Assembly: GCA_036936625.1 (NCBI GenBank)
Contig: JAUPFT010000001.1
Location: forward strand, 9,010,031 to 9,074,030
Direction of reading: 5' to 3'
DNA: 64,000 bases
Origin: Parnassius smintheus behrii
Lineage: Eukaryota > Arthropoda > Insecta > Lepidoptera > Papilionidae
Each line of letters starts with the position of its first letter. Position 1 is the first letter of the stretch. The notes beneath the pieces are model-generated. The model did not search any database. It was not told the DNA's origin and was given only the letters and a program-made list of their open reading frames with translations. Below, piece by piece: positions 29,317 to 38,884 of the stretch. The translations under genes were made by a program, and so were the position numbers.

Positions 29317-29510
29317 TTAAACTGTGTTTCAACCATCGCACAGTGATTATACAAATCATCATCATACGATGAATCGAACAGTTGATCCTTCTCCATTTCA
29401 TCACAAACTTTAGACAACTCCTGATTTAATTCGCTGTTGAATAGTTCCGTATTCTCTTCCATGGTTGTGGAAAAGAAAGCACTGGTGCACACTTCACTGA
29501 AGTTTGCCAT
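29317..29510 (-). CDS. candidate 5' exon of PolB or separate small acidic protein
   Basis: From the ATG at 29510 the frame starts MANFSEVCTSAFF and becomes strongly acidic (EENTELF, CDEMEKDQLFDSSYDDDLY). It would end at a stop at 29313-29315 as a 65-aa protein if unspliced, or continue into PolB if the 78-nt intron is removed. An upstream TTG-initiated extension (to 29582) is not needed. No family recognised. Confidence 0.5.
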
Positions 29511-29689
29511 CCTTATAGTAAAGAAGAAATTAGGTAGCAGAGTAAGTAACAGTTCAGTGTTGGTAGACCAACTGATACCCAAATTTCAAATAATGTCCGA
29601 TATTTAAGTCTAACAAAGGATTAGAAATAGAATATAATGAGTACACGGAAGTAATTTAAGTAAACAGAATCACATTCACTAATGATCAG

Positions 29690-30720
29690 CTAATGACTGT
29701 CATTGTTAAAAAAGTATTTTTTAACTTTTTCACTTTCTGCTATTGTCTTTGTAATATTGTATACGAGGGCGTTTGTGTTGTCGTAGATGCTATCCTTATT
29801 AGTCTTTACGTAATATTTAATCCTCGTGGAAGCATGTTTCCAATGATCAGTAGTTGGAATCTTGGATAGCTTCTTCATATCGTACATTTCAATTTTGATG
29901 AGATGCGTCGCTTGGTCTCCATCGTCAGAATTAGTAGAAATGTATGATACACCATCTCTAGCGGCTCGTGCTACGGTTGATGATAACAGCTTCCTCTTTT
30001 TTATTTTTGATTCAGCTTCAAAAAAATGATCAATCGATTGCGATTTTCTTTTTCCACCATCGCATGTGTTATTATTAATGACGATGTCATCACTCTCTTC
30101 TTGAGGGGAGAGTGGCGAGTAGTAATACTGTTTATATGTATTTTCATCGAAGCTCAATGATTTCTGCAACAACACAGTTATCATGTTAATATCAATTTGG
30201 TAACACTTAATCATAAAAGTTAAAAAAGCTAAAGTTACAACCTATTAAAGTCCACTGCTGAACATAGGCCTCCTCTCATTTCTGAGAGGGTTTTAGGGCT
30301 AGGAAATGTTCGCTGCGATACCTCAATGCGTGTTGGCAAACTTCACATGCCTTCGAAATTATCTCAGACATGCATTCCTCACGATGTTTTCCTTCACCGC
30401 TGAGCACGTGGTAAATTAACACTTAAAATTGTAATTAACAATTTAATTGGTGCCGGCGGGGATCGAACCCGGGTCGCGTACTGTGAATTTTACATTTTGC
30501 GCTAACCATCTGAGCTACCACGGCTTAACCATATACACACACATAATATTTAAATATAATTTGTTAACACTAAATCATACACACGTAAGAAAATAACAGA
30601 AAGAAAAGTAAGTTTGTCAATAGAATAAACACTTACATCCATGGCCTTTGATGCGTTGAAGTAACACAAACGTAGTATTGATAGATCCACTGCGGTCAAA
30701 CGACCATACACTAACTCCAT
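29690..30720 (-). CDS. TIR-borne unknown protein, two exons, right copy
   Basis: Mirror of 18239-19269: exon 1 is 30720-30637, intron 30636-30164 with the SINE, exon 2 30163-29690. The predicted protein is identical to the left copy. The sequence after the TAG differs: past the TIR boundary the frame runs only about 22 codons to TAA and does not meet a BIR domain. The two copies therefore differ in their 3' context only. Confidence 0.65.
30229..30529 (-). repeat. tRNA-derived SINE in the right TIR intron
   Basis: Complement of 18430-18730, at the mirrored position, with no difference noticed. Confidence 0.85.
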
Positions 30721-31017
30721 GACTGCAGTTGCTTTGTCTTATATAGTACCAGTGAGTAATAATTCTAATCTAAAGAATTTCTGCAGTAGAATTGATAGTA
30801 TCTTTATGCGTCAACAAGCTTACCTTACATTCTGTTGCTTATCTCTACATTCCTACGTCCTTCCTGTCGTGTCTTGTTCAGTGTATTGGTGACTCAAATA
30901 CGATTTGTATAACACAAAGAATGTAATTTAATATTTAGATATCACTATAATTGATCATTCCTATATTAGTCATTGAGTAGATTGGTACTGTAATAATCTA
31001 CTAATAGCAGTAATATT

Positions 31018-31467
31018 ATGGATACACTAGATGTACAACAACATCTGAAAAAGATTCACCCCACTCTAGAAAATAATGTTTATGCTGCCAATAAACTACC
31101 CATGTACACCCACGTACCAACGTATATAATATGCAATTTGGATACAGATGATAAACCAGGGTCACATTGGGTAGCTTTATATATCGATACGAATGACGTC
31201 GGTCAATATTTTGATTCATTCGGACGGGCACCTGTACGATATCATCTAGAGTTTTTTAAAAGAAATTGTAAAAGATGGAACTGGAATGTTGATAGGATTC
31301 AGAATGAGTGGACTTCAGTTTGTGGCGAATATTGCTTAATGTATTTGCTATATAAGTTTCAGGGATGTTCAATGCATAGTTTTACGAGTATATTTACAGG
31401 GAACACATTGTACAACGATATTTTAGTGGATGAGATGTTTCGCTCCTATTTTATAGATAATAAGTAA
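31018..31467 (+). CDS. PRO: adenain-like cysteine protease, right TIR copy
   Basis: 149 aa, same product as 17492-17941, with H50, D66, Q95 and C102. The stop is followed by AATAAA at about 31486-31491, a likely poly(A) signal. It is transcribed outward toward the right terminus. Confidence 0.92.
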   Translation: MDTLDVQQHLKKIHPTLENNVYAANKLPMYTHVPTYIICNLDTDDKPGSHWVALYIDTNDVGQYFDSFGRAPVRYHLEFFKRNCKRWNWNVDRIQNEWTSVCGEYCLMYLLYKFQGCSMHSFTSIFTGNTLYNDILVDEMFRSYFIDNK

Positions 31468-31885
31468 TAAGATTTTGTATTTTATAAATAAAAATTTTAA
31501 CAAAATTGGGTAATGTGTTTTAATAATGAGTCAGATTAGTGTAGATAGGAACAAAGGAGTATATAACAATATCACCACGCTGAGGAAGAATAGATAATGA
31601 CGGTATTGAACGAACAATAGATAAGTAGATAAGAACAATGGAGCGCTAATGACGGTGGAGGCTCGAAGCGGATATCAATTAGATAAGAGTTAATTGATCT
31701 GCACATCTCCGGAACCGTGCATCCTACGCAAAAATGGACCGCAGATTCGTGATCAGAGCATGCCAAAACTTTTTTTTTTTTTTTTTTGGGATCGTGAGTC
31801 GACGAACGTCGTACTTGTGACTCAGTGCGCCAGAACTGGTACAACCTTTCTACAAGTGCGCCAGAACTGGTACAACGTAACTACT

Positions 31886-31891
31886 TGCTTT
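31886..31891. repeat. Polinton target-site duplication, right copy (TGCTTT)
   Basis: Exact repeat of 17055-17060. Confidence 0.95.
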
Positions 31892-32530
31892 AGATGCAGC
31901 TGCTACTCGACCTCTAGATGTAATAAACAAAGAATTTATCTTTTATTCGCCCGCGTTTCTTCTCGAATCTAAAGCGCCAAGATGAATTTTTACCCATCGG
32001 ACTGGATCAAGTTTCTCGTTTGGGACTTGTAAAAGCCTCCAAGCGGATTGCCTGTAAGAATTGTTATGGTTTTTGACCCAAACTCCGGCCAAAATGTAAC
32101 AGAAGACTCATCTATTGCCATGCTATTTTCATCAATATTAAGTAAAGTGAGGTCATGGATCCTTCTCCCAGATGCCAGCAATAATGATAGAGCCAGATGT
32201 CGCGATACTTGAAAAATACTACGAGTATCTTCCTGTATTTGAGTGTTCTCTAGCCATTTAATCAGTAGCTTAACATCCCAAATTTGCCTGTTAAGTGTAG
32301 GTGGCTTTGATAATTCAATGGCCTTGATAATTTGTTTAATTACAGAGCTGTCTGTAATAGAATCCCTATTGACTGGGTCAGCAAAGGTATCAATGACAGA
32401 TTTATGTAGTTTTATAGTGCTAGGTGAAAACTTCTTTACTCTGTATAGAAAACTTAAATGGTGTGCTACTGAGGCTGCATCTGGCTTGTTGGGGTTGAGA
32501 CCACGAAGTTGACATCTTTCTACTCATGTT
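31892..32530 (-). pseudogene. tyrosine recombinase, N-terminal and central part (DIRS)
   Basis: Minus strand: ASVAHHLSFLYRVKKFSPSTI, then PVNRDSITDSSVIKQIIKAI and LLASGRRIHDLTLLNI (box 1, with the catalytic R of ASGRR), then LDPVRWVKIH in a shifted frame, an in-frame TAA, and SLFITSRGRVAAASKA up to the Polinton. It joins 16803-17060 once the Polinton is removed. At least one frameshift (near 32010) and one stop (near 31943) show it was already dead or has decayed. Confidence 0.75.
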
Positions 32531-32615
32531 TTCCATGGTGCTCGGTATGTTTTAAGCGACGAATCACGCCATGCTTTTTATATGAGATGACAGTCTTCTT
32601 CTGACCAGTTCTTTG

Positions 32616-34635
32616 TTAAAATCGACCCCCCCGTACCTTCCAAGCCAAACACTGGTTTCGGGATTTCGTTAAATTTGTTTGAGGTGTTAGATCTTTCAGG
32701 TGATGGTGGAGGTTTCGGATTTGAAAAGGGTGATCTATCGCACGTGATCGTAGACCCGACCTCCAAAATACCCTTTCCCAGCGTGGAACAATCAGGCTTG
32801 CTTTAGATGGGCTAGCACTCGAGGAATTAGGGACGGTGGTGGAAAAATCCATGCTAACTTGAACACCCATCTCTTGCTGAAAGCATCTATGAACAAAGCT
32901 TCTTTGTCCTGTGCATCCCGAGATACATAAACCGGGACTACTGTTTAATTGCTCGATGCAAACAGGTCCACGTCGGGAATGCCCCACTTCTGAAAAATGC
33001 GACTGCAAATTTTTGTTGACAGATGATAGATGAATCTGCCGAGACCAACTGTCGGCCACGTCGTTGTATATCCACGGTATATATTGGGGACAGATTTCCG
33101 CATGTAACCTCTTGGCCATTATCAGCACCTGAGAGACCAGCTCTGTCAGCTGTGGCGATCTTGTTCCACCCTGATTCTTTATGTATGCTATTACGGTTCG
33201 ATTGTCTGACTGTATGACAACTCTTTTGTTTTTTATTGAATCTTTCTCGGAACGAATTGCTAGAATTACTGCAAATAGTTCATTCTTGTTAATATGCCAC
33301 CGAGGTTGGCAAATGTCCCAGATACCGCTGATGTGCTTTTCGTTTATCTGCGCTCCCCATCCTTTGTCTGAGGCATCTGATGTAATGAAAATGGTTTCAG
33401 GGGACCTGAAAAGAGTGTCTTTCTCTTCCAGATTTTGAGTCCACCACTGGCATTGTTGGAATGCTTTTCTTGGAGTGGGAAACTTCTTCCGGGCTAACCC
33501 TGCTGGCAAAATGTTGGCTGCTCTTCGTATCTTCCTGGAGTGAAGTCTTCCCAAGGGTATTACACAGGAAGCAAAGTTTAGTTTTCCTAGCAGGCTTTTT
33601 GCGGACTGCCAACTCCATCTTTGACTTGTTAGGATCTTGTTGAGATTTTTTCTCAGGGAAGATATTTTCTTTTTCGGGAGCGCTTTTGTATTGCGGATTG
33701 TGTCCCATTCTATTCCTAGATACTCGATTCGCTGGGATGGGCTCTGTACAGATTTCTCCACATTGATTATCCAACCTAGTTTGACAAGAAACTGTACTGT
33801 CATTTTGGCGTCGTTTTGCACTTTTACTGGATCTTGTTTGGCAAGCAAGAAGTCGTCAAGGTACACAATAACTCTTATGTTCATCTGTCTTAAGCGTGAT
33901 GCTATCCAATTTGACACTCTTGCGAAGGTTAGAGGTGCCGTTGATAGACATTAACGGTAGGCATGTAAATTGTAGAACCTTGTTTTGGTGAACTATTGAC
34001 AGGAATCTTCGATGACGATTGGTTATTGGGATGTGAAAGTATGCCTGAGAAATGTCTATTTTCATGAGAAAATCTCCTTTTTGTAAGAAATGAGGTACTT
34101 TGAAGTGTAAGAAATGAGGTATCTGTTTAGGCCTTTCAGATTGATTATCGGTCGGACTTTGCCGTTGTGTTTTGGAACTGGAAACATAGTTGACAAGAAA
34201 CCTGTCTGAATCGAGGAATTTTCTATTACCTTCTGCTGTATTAGGGTCCGGATCTCTGAATCTAAATTTTTTGTTTCGAACTTTGTAAGTATCTTCGGGT
34301 GAAAAGGCATTAGGCTTTTTGACAAAGGGGATAGTGTATCCTTTTATTATTTGTAAGATGCTTAATGGCGGGCCCTCTCTCTTCCAGACCTCTACAAACT
34401 GCAAGAGTCGCCCCCCGCTGAAAACGTCATTCATTCCTATTTCTTTTTGAGGTATGATTTTTAGAAGACTTGCCGCAGGGAGAGGGTTGGCTTTGATCTT
34501 TATTTCTGGTGCCGAACGGACGCTTGAAGGTTTCGTACGTTTTACAGGTATTTGATTTTCGCGGTCGGTTGAATGATTTCGACGTTTTTGAGACTTTATA
34601 AGTTGGTCTAGTTTGACGTGCGGGTGGTGTGGCAT
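32616..34635 (-). pseudogene. DIRS reverse transcriptase and RNase H
   Basis: Minus strand. The RT starts around 34420 (SGGRLLQFVEVWKREGPPLS), with palm segments FLMKIDISQAYFHIP (about 34050) and YLDDFLLAKQ (about 33850) carrying the catalytic aspartates, and LGWIINVEKS. RNase H follows with ITSDASDKGWG, NKNELFAVILAI and IQSDNRTVIAYI (about 33380-33180). The polyprotein is split over frames (34062-34325, 33856-34635, 32616-33917), so two or more frameshifts are present. It has no aspartic protease or integrase, as expected for DIRS. Together with the YR it forms the pol of the retroelement. Confidence 0.8.
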
Positions 34636-35976
34636 TGTAGTTTTTAGGTTGCAAGGGTTTTCTATAGGGGATGCAAAAAAACGTTTGGTGAGGTGGCTGT
34701 TTCAGTAGTTCTACTAGTCGTGTTTCGCAGAAAAGATGGGTGGTTGACGGGGGAATTGCACCAAGAAGGGCTGCTTAATATTCTTCTTTTGGAAGGAACC
34801 CATTCCTTCTTTGTTCGATAATCTCTGCTCTTCTCCCGCACACGTACTGAAGCAGATCATCCGAAAAAGATTTGAAAGGTGTATCCGTCGATAAGATATT
34901 TTTCAAGTCTTGTTTCATAGCTGGGTGTTTGATAGCTAGATCTTTCAGCGTGTTAGTTAGTGCCTCTCGTTGAAGCAGAAGATCATGGGAAATTGTGCCC
35001 GGAGAGTAGTCCATTCGAACCAATTGATCTTGATTGGAAGGGGGTCCATAGATCGTGAGGATAGGGTTGACCTTTAAAGGAACGAAGATCGGGCTAGCAT
35101 GCAATTTCTTCTGAACCTCAGCATATCGAATCTGACAAAATGATATATCGCCTAAACGTTGACACTCAGTACCCTGTGTGGCAATGATCTGGCTCGGGGT
35201 TGGTATCAGAGGTTCTTGTTATCTTGTAGTAGGGGTCCAGTCGAAGTCTTCATTTACTAAAGATGTTGGAGGTTCGCAAGGCTTTGGTGATGACACTGAA
35301 AGCTGAGGGGCATTTTCCTCATCTTCTGATGGCTCTGGGGAAGTTGAGACCTTCTCCGAGCCCGAGATGAGCCCGAGTGATCTCCTGGTTGAAAACTCTT
35401 AATAAATTGTTCCAGCATATTTCCAAATTTACGCTGGCCTTGTTCCAATTTGTCCAGTCGACTTGGCTTTTTGGACCTACTAGATGGAGTTCTTGTAGAA
35501 AGAAATGATATTTCATCCTCAGATTGTTCAGATTGCGCTGCCAGTTCCCTATTTGCCTCCTCTCTGCTTTTAAGGAGTGGTCTCATGTCAGAGACGGAGG
35601 CTATTATCAGTTCATTCTGGACTGCTGAACCTCGTACTCTTGCAGCCAGAGACATTGAATGTATAATAATGCCCACACACAGTGGCCATTTCAAAAGTTT
35701 TAATTTTATATCTCTATAAGCTTTCTCCTTTAGCGATGTGCACTCAGGAGAAAAAGCTCTGGCGAGTCCAACAGTGGGAATGGCAAATCTAATTTTGTTA
35801 AGAATTTGGGGATTAAATTCGTTTCCCAATAAGTCTTCCTTATCAAGGAATCTAATTTTCCATTCTTTCCAACCCAATGGTAAATGACCATCAATTAGTT
35901 TTATTATCCTCTTCAACATAATATTATCCTCGGGGTCATTTGCTTTCCAGCCGAGTAGAGACTCGAGCATGCGCAT
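34636..35976 (-). pseudogene. DIRS gag-like region
   Basis: Two minus-strand frames. 35257-35976 (239 aa; GHLPLGWKEWKIRFLDKEDL, PTVGLARAFSPE, then a Ser/Arg/Lys-rich tail) and 34775-35104 (109 aa; VRMDYSPGTISHDLLLQREA) resemble the large gag-like ORF1 of insect DIRS elements. A frame break near 35110-35260 separates them. Confidence 0.6.
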
Positions 35977-36684
35977 CTCTGCAGAGGATGCCGCCTAAAA
36001 CAAGTAACGATACTTTAGAATATTAATCCGTTAGCTTAAGCCTTCGTGATAAGATAGAAATTGGTCAAATAATTCAGTAAGTATTGATAAGTATAGTTCG
36101 TTTATAATATTGATTCGTACGGCTCAAAAGTTTGACCCTTACGGCTCGCAAGTTTGGCCCACATGGCTCACAGAATTGATCGTACGGTCCACATATTTGA
36201 GCCTTTAATAGTTACGGGTTGTAAGGTTATATCCACAAGCTTACTAGATCAAATCGTATGATTCACTTGATTAGGATAAGCAGATCGCAAATCTGGGCTG
36301 TGTGGCACGCAGATTAGGAATTTGGTATATGACATAACTTAATCCTCGAACGAGGAGAGTGAACAAACATTAATACGATTACTAAAATCATATAAATACA
36401 TTGTATAGTCTGTGTGTAGGACATATACAATATTAATCAGATAAAAACTAAAATAAAAATGAGCATAAGTAAATAAAATATTACAAGCACTTACGAATAT
36501 GTGATTAACTTACCATGATATAAAGTCAATCCGTAAACAAACACAACACTGTCGATCACAAAGTTAATAAGTATTATGATCTCGAACGAATACTCGTCGT
36601 TAAATTGTGCATCAAAGTGACACGCGTGCATCGCGGGTCAATTGAAAGCGTACTGACATCTCTAGTATAAATACAGTAATCTAT
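35977..36684 (-). other. DIRS 5' untranslated region with degenerate short repeats
   Basis: Between gag and the right ITR there is no coding frame. Around 36115-36215 a unit of about 30 bp (TACGGCTC-CAAGTTTG-CC) recurs three to four times with changes. Confidence 0.5.
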
Positions 36685-36820
36685 GGTACTGACGAACACC
36701 ACGTTCTTACCGCCCGCGCACCCCTGGAAGGGTACGGGGAGCGAGTATAGAGCGCGGCTAGATGCGGGGAGACGGGGGAGCTATGACACGTATGTATCTA
36801 GGGATAAATTGAAGGATGGA
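36685..36820 (-). repeat. DIRS right inverted terminal repeat
   Basis: Complement of 16331-16455, including CCCCTGGAAGGGTACGGGGA and ACGTATGTATCTAGGGATAA. It has a small insertion and several substitutions relative to the left copy. Confidence 0.8.
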
Positions 36821-37995
36821 AGAACGGGAACCATCTGAATCATCTAGTCCGTCCTCGTTGCAATCTAAAGTGAGTAATGTATTGAACCTAGAACAACAAA
36901 GCTTAGATCATACATCGTACAATATACTGCTGCCTAATTTTGTAAGAGCACCACTCACACAAAATAAATTGTGCTAATGGACGAAATTAATTTGTTATCA
37001 ATATGTTGAGAAAAGTTAAACATATGGTGCGGTTAGAAGATCATGCAAAATATCAATAAAAGTTATTCAACACTGTTCCCAAGGCAAGGTTTTTCATCTT
37101 TTATAACTATCGCTAAAGAGAATCATGTGTTACTCGTACTATATTGAAAAAATTGCTATACAGCGAAAGTAAGGTAAAGCGTAAGTTTGAAAATCGTTAA
37201 AACTTAAGTTTTAACGATTTCCAAACGTTGCTCGTTCGTGAATTTTGACATAATAAAAAGACTTGACTGAAGTTTTGATTTTCACAGATCATAAAGAAGT
37301 TTGTAAGATATGTTGTGTTATAAAAAAATTGTTAATAGGGACTATTGAAAAAGTTCGTAATTCAATAGATAAATATGTAAAGTACCTTTATATTTACAAA
37401 AAACGACAAAAATAAAATATTTATATGATTTTGAATTGTACTAAATAAAATATTTCTTGAAAAAAACTAATTCATTTTGATTCATTATATTTCATAAAAC
37501 AGTATGATATTCTACCGTCAACGTCTATTGTTAAATATAATATTGTTATTGTACAAACTGGTTCATTCGCATTTTAATACTTCATCGGCAGGACTTTGTG
37601 CACGTTTGCGAAAAAAAAATGTGAGCATCAGCGTCTTCTTGATGACTTCCGCGACTCTGGCAGCGCCACACGGTTTATGCGGTGATGTTGGGGCTGCGGA
37701 TGAGAGGGGGAGGAGGAGGAGTATTGCAAAGCGATGCTTTCCCTACCCACCGCGGCCAAAACTTGGTTGGCGGCGGACCCAGAGATCCACTGCTGCGGTC
37801 AGAATAACTGGTTGTACATCCGAGTATTTGTTTTTTTTAGCCCCATAACCTTCGCATATTATAATAGATTTTGTAAAAATAAACGAGAAATATTGATTTC
37901 AGCACATATTTATGATCAGATACTTCATATTCATTAAAATGCATTATGACGTCAATGATAAAGTAAACAAGCTGTGTTTGTGTTATTATTATTAC
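36821..37995. other. no gene seen; one 42-bp palindrome
   Basis: AT-rich sequence with a near-perfect palindrome at 37182-37223 centred on ACTTAAGT. The open frame at 37504-37848 has no recognisable content. Confidence 0.45.
37182..37223. repeat. 42-bp palindrome
   Basis: AAATCGTTAAAACTTAAGTT with its complement, no loop, one mismatch. It could extrude as a cruciform or be the trace of an excised fold-back element. Confidence 0.75.
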
Positions 37996-38004
37996 ATTTG
38001 TATT

Positions 38005-38275
38005 AAACCGTATAGTGGCGGTGTCAGAATATCCACTAGCCCATATCGTCCCGTGGGTGTCGTAAGAGGCTGAAGATGGAAACTGAATAAGTTGATTGTC
38101 AGCAGCATCTTCCTGATAACAACTCAAAATAATAAAAAAACTTCTTGTTTACAACCCGGTCTCCAAGCGTGTCAACAGTCAACTATAGCAAAATCATACC
38201 TTTCTGTGGCAATCAATGAGGGAGGCCTATGTTCAGCAGTGGACTTTTATAGGATACTATGTGCTCTCGATTATT
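38005..38275 (+). repeat. lepidopteran SINE-like repeat
   Basis: Runs from GGCGGTGTCAGAATATCCAC to GAGGCCTATGTTCAGCAGTG, and is similar throughout to 56890-57130. The 3' end is the same tail used by the tRNA SINEs and the RTE LINE. Confidence 0.6.
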
Positions 38276-38839
38276 TCGAATTTATAAAGTTATCATCATG
38301 CTTGTTGACTTTTATTCCGTATTTTATTGAAGTGGTATTATGAAAGACGGATTCGTAAAAGCAGAAATTACGTACGTAGTATTCTGCCGAGTTGAGGAAT
38401 GTTATAATTTCAATGTATATGCCTATTAACAATTTTAGTTTATACAATAATAAAACGAGATCAGGTATTTTTATAATACGTAGTTATGTTTATATATGAT
38501 TACAATCATTAGTTATATCTAAGGTAACTTAAGTAAACTTAACACAGTTTGACTTGCAATACCTATCACCTCATGATGTTTTATCATGTATAAACAATAG
38601 TTAAATATAAGGCATACTTACATCAAAGTGATCTTTGCAGAAATATTGCCTAGTTTTTGTAGACAATGACTTCGGGTCTCTTCTTGTCAGATTTAAACAA
38701 GTAGGTATTTCTCATATTTAAAACAGTTAATATCTAAATCAGTACTTGAATACATAACTGCTCCGGTGTTCTTATGTTCGTATTTTTCAGTTAGGTACAA
38801 CAAACTAATTACAATTATTGATGATGTAATTATTGATAA

Positions 38840-38882
38840 TTATGGATGTTTAATAATATATATTATTAAACATCCAAAAATA
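38840..38882. repeat. perfect hairpin/palindrome
   Basis: GGATGTTTAATAATATATATTATTAAACATCC is self-complementary (32 bp, no spacer). Confidence 0.8.
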
Positions 38883-38884
38883 AC

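Larger units (their letters stand above)
17061..31885 (-). mobile_element. Polinton/Maverick (adintovirus-like) element, structurally complete
   Basis: 14,825 bp. It has long TIRs (17061-19308 and 29651-31885), AG...CT termini and a 6-bp target duplication. It carries the full Polinton set: protein-primed PolB, integrase, packaging ATPase, adenain-like protease, major and minor capsid proteins, plus small virion-like proteins and a BIR-domain gene. I saw no stop or frameshift in any core gene. The TIRs differ by about five substitutions (17243, 17348, 17403, 17436, 18224 against their partners) plus a poly-A length. Together this indicates a recent insertion, possibly still able to replicate or form particles. 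Whether it is transcribed cannot be told from sequence. Confidence 0.97.
29651..31885 (-). repeat. Polinton right TIR (2,235 bp)
   Basis: Inverted counterpart of 17061-19308, with about five substitutions and a 13-bp shorter poly-A tract. It ends CGTAACTACT followed by the TGCTTT duplication. Confidence 0.97.
16255..36820 (-). mobile_element. DIRS-like tyrosine-recombinase retrotransposon, interrupted by a Polinton
   Basis: Inverted terminal repeats at 16331-16455 and 36685-36820 enclose, on the minus strand and in order, gag-like frames, reverse transcriptase with RNase H, and a tyrosine recombinase. This is the DIRS layout, with inverted ends and recombinase in place of an integrase. The 14.8-kb Polinton and its 6-bp duplication interrupt the recombinase. 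Without them the element is about 5.7 kb, a usual DIRS size. All frames carry shifts or stops, so it is old compared with the Polinton. The exact outer edges are uncertain by tens of bases. Confidence 0.85.

Noticed and set aside
31694..31972. 92-aa frame crossing the right Polinton edge
   Set aside because: It runs through the poly-T tract, TIR and DIRS junction; not a gene.
37504..37848. 114-aa frame as a host gene
   Set aside because: No recognisable domain, low-complexity ends, no splice or promoter support.
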